A stretch of DNA of 8,167 nt, taken from the NCBI GenBank assembly GCA_028276125.1, contig JAPYWY010000066.1, positions 1-8,167 on the forward strand, written 5' to 3'. Below are positions 1 through 5,904 of this stretch, in pieces; the stretch's first letter is position 1, and each line of letters begins with the position of its first letter. The position numbers were made by a program, and so were the translations under genes. Origin of the DNA: Pseudothermotoga sp. (GTDB lineage: Bacteria; Thermotogota; Thermotogae; Thermotogales; DSM-5069). The notes below the pieces were generated by a model. The model made no database searches. It saw nothing but the letters and a program-made list of their open reading frames with translations, and was not told where the DNA came from.

Positions 1-129
1 ATCTCCGACCAATATCGCATCCACACCCGCTTCGTGCACGATGCGTGCGAAAGGAGCATCGTATGCCGTGATGAGAACTATGGATTGCTTTCCCTTCATT
101 GAAATGAACTTCTGAACGTTCATGCTCAT
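1..129 (-). CDS. panB: 3-methyl-2-oxobutanoate hydroxymethyltransferase (ketopantoate hydroxymethyltransferase), N-terminal 43 codons only
   Basis: This is the first committed enzyme of pantothenate synthesis. It transfers a hydroxymethyl group from 5,10-methylenetetrahydrofolate to 2-oxoisovalerate to give ketopantoate, in the cytoplasm. I translated it by hand. The visible part begins MSMNVQKFISMKGKQ and contains ITAYDAPFARI followed by AGVDAILVGD, the characteristic start of the PanB TIM barrel. The last Asp of the VGD motif, normally followed by S, is a metal-site residue in this family and is the final codon in the window. The chosen ATG overlaps the upstream stop as ATGA and has AAGGAGGG 6 bases ahead. 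A second in-frame ATG two codons later (base 123) has much poorer spacing. The gene follows the DUF2520 gene with likely translational coupling. About 220 codons are missing beyond the left edge. Identification rests on only 43 residues, but the motif match is specific. Confidence 0.88.
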   Translation of the reverse strand, partial: MSMNVQKFISMKGKQSIVLITAYDAPFARIVHEAGVDAILVGD

Positions 130-929
130 AACCTTCCCTCCTTGAGCCTTCTCAGCAGTTCCACCATCTGGTCATAGAAGGTCGTGAACTGTGGAAAGAT
201 GCTTTTGAACAGCTCGCCTTCTTTATTCACCACTTCCCAATCACCCCTCGCCACGGGTCCGGTGAGCGAGCCTGCCACACCCTTCGCCTTTATGTTCTGT
301 GCAACACTGCCGATGAGATTGCTCATCAACTCGCGAGAATCTTCGACGCCACTCTCTCCATATATCTTCTCCGCGAGCGCGGCAAGACCCACAACGAAGT
401 TCGAACACAACACGGCCGCAAGATGATAACTGATCTTTCCATCCTCCGATAGAACCACGTACTTGTTGGATATATCCTCAACCAATTTTATCGCCGTTTT
501 CAATCCCTCTGGGTCCCCTTCGACGCCGAAGATGCAATTCGAAAGGTTCAGCAAAGCAACGGTGGGGTCGGCGAAGGAAAGGTTCGGATGCATCGATGCC
601 CTGTGAAAACCGAGTTTTTCCCAATCTGCGAAGATCTTCGATGAATGAAAACCGCTGAAGTGTATCAGACAGCTGCCTGGCAGAATCTTATCCTTCGTCC
701 ACTCGTAGACCTGTGCTATGGCAGAGTCGGGCACCGCAACGAAGACGACGCCCGAAAGCATTTTTAGTTCTTCATAAGTCGTCGCTACACCTTCACCGAG
801 ATCTTCCACGAACCGCTGTGCGTTTTCCTTCGAACGCGAAACGACAAAACGAACCGTGTGGGATCTCTCGACGAGTCGTTTACAGATGGCGAGCGCCACC
901 TTGCTGGTGCCGAGAACGTTCAATTCCAC
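126..929 (-). CDS. Rossmann-fold/DUF2520 family oxidoreductase-like protein, candidate alternative ketopantoate reductase
   Basis: This 267-residue protein has a Rossmann-like N-terminal half and an all-helical DUF2520-type C-terminal half. Visible landmarks are the nucleotide-loop region LGTSKVALAI (about 6-15), VFVAVPDSAI (62-71), HFSG (90-93), SMHPNLSFAD (112-121), AAVLCSNFVVGLAALAE (171-187) and LTGPVARGD (222-230). The HP..F and LTGP..RGD signatures are hallmarks of this family. The glycine loop is degenerate: where GxGxxG is expected, it reads GTSKVA. The GTG start at 929 is chosen because GGGTGAG (941-935) lies 5 bases ahead. The stop codon overlaps the panB start. Proteins of this type often neighbour pantothenate genes, and I recall a family called PanG being proposed as a ketopantoate reductase. 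I am not certain that this sequence belongs to it. Reduction of ketopantoate to pantoate with NAD(P)H is therefore inference from context. The family assignment itself is firm. Confidence 0.85.
   Translation of the reverse strand: MELNVLGTSKVALAICKRLVERSHTVRFVVSRSKENAQRFVEDLGEGVATTYEELKMLSGVVFVAVPDSAIAQVYEWTKDKILPGSCLIHFSGFHSSKIFADWEKLGFHRASMHPNLSFADPTVALLNLSNCIFGVEGDPEGLKTAIKLVEDISNKYVVLSEDGKISYHLAAVLCSNFVVGLAALAEKIYGESGVEDSRELMSNLIGSVAQNIKAKGVAGSLTGPVARGDWEVVNKEGELFKSIFPQFTTFYDQMVELLRRLKEGRL
136..143 (-). promoter_or_regulatory. Ribosome-binding site of panB (AAGGAGGG), inside the DUF2520 gene
   Basis: AAGGAGGG lies in the last codons of the DUF2520 gene. Its GGAGG core is 7 bases ahead of the ATG at 129 and 13 ahead of the in-frame ATG at 123. 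The first ATG, overlapping the upstream stop as ATGA, is therefore preferred. Confidence 0.8.
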
Positions 930-931
930 AC

Positions 932-964
932 GAGCTCACCCGATAAGTTTTTAACACGTGGCTC
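932..964 (-). other. Possible hairpin in the rex to DUF2520 spacer covering a ribosome-binding site
   Basis: GAGCCAC (964-958) can pair with GTG-A-GCTC (939-932) as 7 base pairs with one bulged A and an A/T-rich loop of 18 bases. The right arm includes most of the ribosome-binding site GGGTGAG of the DUF2520 gene. No run of T follows, so it is not an intrinsic terminator. A stem this short can arise by chance. Confidence 0.25.
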
Positions 965-1583
965 AGTTTTTGTTGCGCCTCCGATTCAACAGATGCTTCA
1001 GGGTGAGCAAACTCTGTGTGATATCTTCGTTCACCACGAGCACGTCCTCAGGCACTTCGAGCTCGATCGGGGCGAAATTCCAAATACCTTTGATGCCACA
1101 GGCAACCAGGAGGTTCGCAACTTCCTGTGCCGATTCCTTCGGCACGCATATCACACCGATCTCGACGTTGAACCTCCTCACCACTCTGTTCAGGTCTTTC
1201 AGAGGAAGCACCATTAGATCCGAGACGAACTGACCGATCTTCTCTGGATCTTTATCAAAGATCGCGACGATCTCTATTCCATACTTTGCAAAACCTTGGT
1301 AGTTGGCAAGGGCGGAGCCAAGCCGGCCCGCCCCAACGATGACGACGGCTGTCTTTCTTTTGATACCGAAGAGTTCATCCAACTCTTTCTTCAGCTCTTC
1401 AACCTTGTATCCGATCTTGGGTTTTCCCATCGTCTTGAGATAGCTCAAATCCTTTCTGACCTGCTCGGGCTGTATTCCGAGCAACTTGGCAATGGTTTCG
1501 GACGAAACGTACTCCCCCTCAACGTCGAGGAGGAGTCTGTGATAGAGTTTGAGCCTCTCAAACGTTGGTTTGGGAAGCATCAT
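963..1583 (-). CDS. rex: Redox-sensing transcriptional repressor Rex
   Basis: Rex is a homodimeric cytoplasmic repressor that binds DNA when NADH/NAD+ is low and releases it on binding NADH. It typically controls hydrogenase, fermentation and NAD-related genes. The predicted 206-residue product has an N-terminal winged helix (about 1-75) beginning MMLPKPTFERLKLYHR. It includes the recognition segment LGIQPEQVRKDLSYL and the IGYKVEEL motif. The NAD(H)-binding Rossmann domain follows, with VGAGRLGSALANYQGF (83-98) and the adenosine-ribose-binding Asp in AIFDKDPEKIG (107-117). NFAPIELEVPEDVLVVNEDI (169-188) is the conserved C-terminal swap region. The start is a tandem ATG (1583 and 1580) behind GAAGGG (1592-1587). 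Longer readings back to 1646 add 21 lysine-rich residues that Rex proteins lack. The gene overlaps the end of hydA by about 26 bases, so expression should follow the hydrogenase. An autoregulatory loop is likely, but no operator is visible here. Confidence 0.95.
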   Translation of the reverse strand: MMLPKPTFERLKLYHRLLLDVEGEYVSSETIAKLLGIQPEQVRKDLSYLKTMGKPKIGYKVEELKKELDELFGIKRKTAVVIVGAGRLGSALANYQGFAKYGIEIVAIFDKDPEKIGQFVSDLMVLPLKDLNRVVRRFNVEIGVICVPKESAQEVANLLVACGIKGIWNFAPIELEVPEDVLVVNEDITQSLLTLKHLLNRRRNKN

Positions 1584-3531
1584 GAACCCTTCGTTTTTGG
1601 AGTTGCCTTTCAATTTCGGCTTCCACCTTTTCAAGGTTCGCTTCACCTACCAGTTTATCATCCACGAGCACGTTCGGTGAGTGATCGCAGTTCTCCAAAC
1701 AGAAAGTACCTACTATCTCAACGGATGAATAATCCCTTCTTTTCGCAAGTTCGATGAGTTGCGAGAGCAATCTGTAGGAACCTTTCAGATAACAAGAGGT
1801 CCCAAGGCACACCTTCACCTTCAACTTCTCGCCGTTCGGCGCTGGCAGAACTTCCACGTCCTCCTGCACGATACGCTTCCTCGGTCTGTATGTGGTGTGG
1901 ATCAGTTCATGAAGATCATGAACTTCCTCGTAGAGTTTCCTCATGTGGTAATTCTCCGTGGGTGAGATGAGGCTCTTGACAGAAACGAGCTCTTTCAACT
2001 GTTTGGATCTGCTCTGTCTGACCTGCGTGTCGTTCGGATAAGGCTGACCTCCTCCACCTACGCAGCCGAAGTTACAGGCCATGACCTCAACGACTTCGAC
2101 GCTCAGCTTCGCTTCAAGAATATCGTTGACCACTTTCCTTGCGTTTGCGAGTCCGAAAACCATCAAACCCTTGATGGTTCTACCGTCCTTTGTCTTCGCT
2201 TCGATCTGTCTGATACCCTTTTCGAGTTCGATTGATCTCTGCTCTTCGATCCCAACCTGATCGTTCAAGACCGTGATGACGCTCGAGAGCACTCCGCCGC
2301 TCTTACCGAAGTCGAGTCCACCCTGTGAGGAAACACCGTACGGTCGATCGAAAGGTTGCGGTTCGAGTTTCTTCAGATCGACCCTGCTAACCTTTATGAA
2401 CTGCGACAGTTCCTTGGTGGTGAGCACCAGATCGACTATGCCGGCGTGTTCCTCTCGCTCGGCCTCGAATTTCTTCGCAGTGCAAGGCATAAACGAAACC
2501 AGACAGATCCGCTCAGGATCGAGGTTCAATTTCTTCGCGTAGACCTTCTTCACAACACTGCCCAGAGCCTGCTGCGGAGACTTCACGCTGGACAAGTTGT
2601 TGGTGAGCGCCGGATAGAACTGCTCCACGTACTTGACCCAGGCTGGACAGCAGGAGGTGAACAGAGGCAGTCTCTCGTTGTTGGAGAGGCGCTCCAAGAG
2701 TTCGTGTGCCTCTTCGAAAGCCACAAGATCGGCACCAAACGCGACGTCGAAGACCTTGGAAAAGCCCGACAATTTCAAGAAGCTCACCAATCTCTCTGCA
2801 ATGAACGGATCTCTCTCAATGCCGAACTCTTCCGCGAGGGCAACCCTCACGGCGGGTGCGATCATGCCTATGACGACTTTGTCACTCGAGAGTGCCTCGT
2901 ACAGTTTTTCCAGATCGTTCCTCACGTACAGCGCACCCGTAGGACACACGGACACACATTGACCACAATAAACGCACTCGGTCTCTGAAAGGTTGGCTTC
3001 GAAGGCAGGTGAGACACGCGTTTCAATGCCACGACCCGCAAAGTCTATGGCGCCGACAGATTGAACCTCTTCGCACATCCTCACGCAGTCTCCACAGAGG
3101 ATGCACTTGCTCGTGTCCCTCACGATAGGGCTTGATGCATCAAAAAACGTGGGTTTGGGAAGTTGATCGAAACGCACCTTTCTGATTCCAAACTCTTCCG
3201 CATACTCTTGAAGCTTGCAGCTACCGTTTCTCTCACAGATGGTGCAATCTCTGTTGTGGCTGGCGAGTATGAGCTCGAGGATGCCCTTCCTCAACTGTTG
3301 GATCTGCGGTGTGTTCGTTTTTATGCGCATGCCTTCCTTTGGTTTTGTCGTGCACGAAGTTACGAGCTGTCCATCCACCTCGACGAGGCACATCCTGCAG
3401 GCACCGTAGACCGATGTCTCTGACAGGTAGCACAGATTGGGTATCTCAATGCCGACCTCTTTCAGAGCTTCGAGCAAGTTTTTCGCGTTCGGATCTATCT
3501 GAACTTGTCTACCGTCCACGTGGATCGTCAT
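1558..3531 (-). CDS. hydA: Electron-bifurcating [FeFe] hydrogenase, catalytic subunit HydA
   Basis: HydA is the catalytic subunit of a cytoplasmic HydABC complex. The Thermotoga maritima enzyme of this layout makes H2 from NADH and reduced ferredoxin together. From the ATG at 3531 the protein has 657 residues. Its N-terminal [2Fe-2S] domain uses C34, C45, C48 and C60. The His-Cys3 [4Fe-4S] site uses H92, C96, C99 and C105. Two ferredoxin-type [4Fe-4S] motifs lie at 143-153 and 186-196. All three H-cluster motifs are intact: TSCCPAW (C294 for proton transfer, C295 a ligand), MPCTAKKFEAE (C350) and EVMACNFGCVGGGGQP (C486, C490). A C-terminal thioredoxin-like [2Fe-2S] domain uses C575, C580, C611 and C615. 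The start is set by GGGAGGTGA 5 bases ahead of the ATG; an upstream in-frame GTG lies inside that ribosome-binding site. hydB ends 15 bases upstream, and rex overlaps the last codons. Maturation genes (hydE, hydF, hydG) are not in the window. Confidence 0.97.
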   Translation of the reverse strand: MTIHVDGRQVQIDPNAKNLLEALKEVGIEIPNLCYLSETSVYGACRMCLVEVDGQLVTSCTTKPKEGMRIKTNTPQIQQLRKGILELILASHNRDCTICERNGSCKLQEYAEEFGIRKVRFDQLPKPTFFDASSPIVRDTSKCILCGDCVRMCEEVQSVGAIDFAGRGIETRVSPAFEANLSETECVYCGQCVSVCPTGALYVRNDLEKLYEALSSDKVVIGMIAPAVRVALAEEFGIERDPFIAERLVSFLKLSGFSKVFDVAFGADLVAFEEAHELLERLSNNERLPLFTSCCPAWVKYVEQFYPALTNNLSSVKSPQQALGSVVKKVYAKKLNLDPERICLVSFMPCTAKKFEAEREEHAGIVDLVLTTKELSQFIKVSRVDLKKLEPQPFDRPYGVSSQGGLDFGKSGGVLSSVITVLNDQVGIEEQRSIELEKGIRQIEAKTKDGRTIKGLMVFGLANARKVVNDILEAKLSVEVVEVMACNFGCVGGGGQPYPNDTQVRQSRSKQLKELVSVKSLISPTENYHMRKLYEEVHDLHELIHTTYRPRKRIVQEDVEVLPAPNGEKLKVKVCLGTSCYLKGSYRLLSQLIELAKRRDYSSVEIVGTFCLENCDHSPNVLVDDKLVGEANLEKVEAEIERQLQKRRVHDASQTNV

Positions 3532-3536
3532 GCCGT

Positions 3537-3545
3537 TCACCTCCC
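3537..3545 (-). promoter_or_regulatory. Ribosome-binding site of hydA (GGGAGGTGA)
   Basis: GGGAGGTGA ends 5 bases before the ATG at 3531, in the short spacer after the hydB stop. The in-frame GTG at 3540 is inside it, so the longer reading with extra residues MNG is unlikely. Confidence 0.85.
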
Positions 3546-3546
3546 A

Positions 3547-5424
3547 TCAAGCGACCACTATGGCTTTGAACTTACACTTTTCAACACACAAACCACACTT
3601 GACGCACTTTTCTGGATCTATCAGGTACGGTTTTCCCCTCTCTCCGCTGATGGCACCGTTTGGACAAGACCGAACGCACAGTCCACAACCTTTGCAGAGT
3701 TTTTCGTCGATCACGTACTTCTTGAAGGCGGTGCATGAACCACTCGGACAAACTCCACGCAGGTGCGCTTCGTACTCGGGTCGGAACCATCTCACGGTGC
3801 TGAGTATCGGATTCGGTGCAGTCTTTCCCAAGCCACACAGGGAAGCAGTTTTGATGAGCTTCGCCAGAAATTCCAAATTCTTCAGATCTTCCTCGTTAGC
3901 CTTAGCGTTGACGAACTTTTCCAAGATCCTGTAAGCCTGCGCAGTGCCTTCGCGGCATGGCACGCACTTTCCGCAGGATTCTCGCTTGGTGAAGTCGAGG
4001 AAGAACCTGGCGACCTCCACCATGCACGTCTTCTCGCTGATCACCACGATGCCTCCAGAACCGACCATGGCATCTATGGACCTCAACGTGTCGTAATCCA
4101 GTGGCATGTCGAGATATTGTGGCGGCAAGCACGCACCCGATGGACCTCCTATTTGAACTGCCTTGATCTTTTCGTTGTTTGCAAGCCCACCGCAGATGTC
4201 GTATATGATCTGCCTCAAGGTCGTTCCGAACTGCACCTCAACGATTCCCGTCATCTTCACTGGTCCCGTGACGGAGAACATCTTGGTTCCGGGGGAATTC
4301 ACCGTGCCAAGTTTTCTGTATTTCTCCACCCCATCTCTGATGATCCTGGGAACGTTCGCGTAAGTTTCCACGTTGTTGATCAAAGTCGGATATCCCCACA
4401 GACCTGACTCTGCGGGGAAGGGTGGCCTCGGTCTGGGCATGCCTCTCTTTCCTTCGATGGAAGCGAGCAATGCAGTCTCTTCACCGCAGACGAACGCACC
4501 CGCACCTTCCTTGATCTCCAAATCGAAGGAGAATCCCGTGTTGAGTATGTTCTCACCGAGCAAACCCATCCTTTTGGCATCGTCTATCGCCCTTTGAAAC
4601 ATCTGTATCGCTATGGGGTACTCGGCACGCACGTAGGCGTAACCTTTTTGAGCACCAACAGCGTAAGCGGCGATGATCATACCTTCCAAGACCAAGTGCG
4701 GGTCTCTCTCGAGCAAGGTTCTGTTCATGAAGGCTCCGGGATCTCCCTCGTCACCGTTACAGACGACGAACTTGATGTCGGACTTGCTCTTTCTCGCCGC
4801 CTCCCACTTGAGACCCGTCGGAAAGCCTCCACCACCCCTACCTCTCAGGCCGGAAGCTTTGATGGTCTCGATCACTTCTTCTGGTTTCATCGATGAGAGA
4901 ACTTTCAACAGTGACAGATAACCGCCTCTGCCCATGTAATCTTCAATGTTGTCACATTCGCTCTTGCCGATGTCCTCCATGATGTAGAAATTCTGTCTCT
5001 TGTAGAGCTGGGTGTCCTCCAGCGATTTCACACGTTGGTTGGTTTCGAAGTCTATCATTAGCAACTCTTCGACGATTTCTCCCTTTTTCAGAGTTCTCTC
5101 AACGATCTTTTCGACGTCATCCACACCGACGTGCGCATAGAAATAACCGTAAGGCTGAACGCTCACCAGTGGACCCGACGAGCATCGACCGCAACAACCA
5201 GTTTTTCTCAAGATGCCATCGTGCACGTCATCCATCTTGAAAACGCTCACGTTCAGATTCTCGCGCTCGATCAATTCCTTGAACTTGTTGTACACCTTGA
5301 GCGCACCTTTCGCACTGCAACCGGTTCCCACACATACATAAACAGAAACGCTCTGCAACTTTCTTGTCCTGATCTCTCTCTGCTTTTCTATGAATCGATA
5401 AGCGTCAGTTAGACTTTTGAGCAT
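3547..5424 (-). CDS. hydB: Electron-bifurcating [FeFe] hydrogenase, NADH-binding flavoprotein subunit HydB
   Basis: HydB is the NuoF-like flavin subunit where NADH is oxidised and, by current models, electrons are bifurcated. The 625-residue product starts with a thioredoxin-like [2Fe-2S] domain (C31, C36, C77, C81, from CVGTGC and GCCGRC). The FMN- and NADH-binding core follows, with GLRGRGGGGFPTGLKW (about 192-207), CNGDEGDPGAF (222-232) and EGAGAFVCGEETAL (306-319). The NuoF-type [4Fe-4S] site uses ESCGKCVPC (C484, C487, C490) plus C530. Two ferredoxin-type [4Fe-4S] clusters (577-587 and 607-617) form the C-terminus. C467, H554, C559 and C564 are extra potential ligands; I recall a zinc site in this region of a related structure, but could not verify it. 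The ATG at 5424 is preferred over the GTG at 5433, which sits inside the ribosome-binding site. The gene starts 20 bases inside hydC. Confidence 0.97.
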   Translation of the reverse strand: MLKSLTDAYRFIEKQREIRTRKLQSVSVYVCVGTGCSAKGALKVYNKFKELIERENLNVSVFKMDDVHDGILRKTGCCGRCSSGPLVSVQPYGYFYAHVGVDDVEKIVERTLKKGEIVEELLMIDFETNQRVKSLEDTQLYKRQNFYIMEDIGKSECDNIEDYMGRGGYLSLLKVLSSMKPEEVIETIKASGLRGRGGGGFPTGLKWEAARKSKSDIKFVVCNGDEGDPGAFMNRTLLERDPHLVLEGMIIAAYAVGAQKGYAYVRAEYPIAIQMFQRAIDDAKRMGLLGENILNTGFSFDLEIKEGAGAFVCGEETALLASIEGKRGMPRPRPPFPAESGLWGYPTLINNVETYANVPRIIRDGVEKYRKLGTVNSPGTKMFSVTGPVKMTGIVEVQFGTTLRQIIYDICGGLANNEKIKAVQIGGPSGACLPPQYLDMPLDYDTLRSIDAMVGSGGIVVISEKTCMVEVARFFLDFTKRESCGKCVPCREGTAQAYRILEKFVNAKANEEDLKNLEFLAKLIKTASLCGLGKTAPNPILSTVRWFRPEYEAHLRGVCPSGSCTAFKKYVIDEKLCKGCGLCVRSCPNGAISGERGKPYLIDPEKCVKCGLCVEKCKFKAIVVA

Positions 5425-5890
5425 CGTTATCACCCCTCAAGCTTCGTAGGATCTCTTTCACCTTCTGTGCCGTCAAGTTGCCGTAAACTTCCCCGTTTAT
5501 GACCATCGCCGGTGCGAGTGCGCACGCTCCAAGACAACCGACGCAATCTACGCTGAACTTCAAATCCTTCGTGACCTCTCCAGGTTTGATGCCTATCTCT
5601 TCTTCTATGGCTTTGATCAGGCTTGTGGAACCTTCCATGTGGCACGCGGTTCCATCGCACACCAAGATCGTGTATTCTCCTTTGGGTTTCAGAGAGAACT
5701 GCGCATAGAACGTTGCCACACCGTAGACCTTTGCAGGTGGAAGTTGCAACGCGACGGCGACGTAGTGTATGACGTCCCTCGAAAGGTAGCGATGAAGTTT
5801 TTGAACCTCGAGCAGTATCTTCACGAGGTTCTCCTTCTTGTAGTTGTACTTTCTCAAAACCTGTTCGATGGCCTCATAGGTCCTCTCCAA
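5405..5890 (-). CDS. hydC: Electron-bifurcating [FeFe] hydrogenase, NuoE-like [2Fe-2S] subunit HydC
   Basis: HydC is the small iron-sulfur subunit of the HydABC trimer and corresponds to NuoE of complex I. From the TTG at 5890 it has 161 residues. A helical N-terminal part includes the family signature VYGVATFYAQF (about 55-65). A thioredoxin-like [2Fe-2S] domain follows, with ligands C78 and C83 (CDGTAC) and C119 and C123 (CLGAC). An additional C116 precedes them. ALAPAMVINGEVYGNL (124-139) is the usual NuoE tail motif. Start choice is not obvious. A GTG at 5899 would add three residues (MRA), but it lies inside the near-perfect ribosome-binding site AGGAGGTGA, which is spaced 5 bases from the TTG, so the TTG is preferred. 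The phosphatase gene stops 13 bases upstream. Overlap of its end with hydB suggests translational coupling and equal subunit amounts. Confidence 0.95.
   Translation of the reverse strand: MERTYEAIEQVLRKYNYKKENLVKILLEVQKLHRYLSRDVIHYVAVALQLPPAKVYGVATFYAQFSLKPKGEYTILVCDGTACHMEGSTSLIKAIEEEIGIKPGEVTKDLKFSVDCVGCLGACALAPAMVINGEVYGNLTAQKVKEILRSLRGDNDAQKSN
5430..5438 (-). promoter_or_regulatory. Ribosome-binding site of hydB (GAGGGGTGA), inside hydC
   Basis: GAGGGGTGA ends 5 bases before the ATG at 5424 and lies in the coding sequence of hydC. The in-frame GTG at 5433 falls within it, which argues for the ATG as the true start. Confidence 0.8.
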
Positions 5891-5895
5891 GGCCC

Positions 5896-5904
5896 TCACC
5901 TCCT
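5896..5904 (-). promoter_or_regulatory. Ribosome-binding site of hydC (AGGAGGTGA)
   Basis: AGGAGGTGA is fully complementary to the usual 3' end of bacterial 16S rRNA. It ends 5 bases before the TTG at 5890. The in-frame GTG at 5899 is part of this motif and would have no ribosome-binding site of its own. This decides the start in favour of TTG. The motif overlaps the last base of the phosphatase stop codon. Confidence 0.85.

Noticed and set aside
942..957. Possible Rex operator GTGTTAAAAACTTATC in the rex to DUF2520 spacer
   Set aside because: One half resembles a TTGTTAA-type half-site, but the other half does not give the matching inverted repeat. Too weak to call.
930..964. Intrinsic terminator after rex
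   Set aside because: The only stem is short, contains a bulge and has no T run after it.
930..1000. Promoter for the DUF2520-panB pair
   Set aside because: TTGAAT and TTAAAA hexamer-like stretches exist, but their spacing is far from 17 bases. No convincing pair was found.
1631..1643. 13-base direct match (tcaaggttcgctt) with 7681-7693
   Set aside because: Both copies lie in coding sequence and encode similar ANL residues by the same codons. No further similarity flanks them, so chance is enough.
1584..1646. Longer rex reading frame starting at 1646
   Set aside because: It adds 21 lysine-rich residues absent from Rex proteins and overlaps hydA much further. The tandem ATG at 1583/1580 has a plausible ribosome-binding site and gives the usual length.
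2356..2988. Open frame of 210 codons on the plus strand opposite hydA
   Set aside because: It lies wholly inside hydA, whose cysteine motifs and length are fully conserved. The antisense product has no recognisable family pattern and looks like a codon-bias shadow.
3763..4407. Open frame of 214 codons on the plus strand opposite hydB
   Set aside because: Antisense to the highly conserved NADH/FMN core of HydB, with no protein-like motifs and no suitable ribosome-binding site noted.
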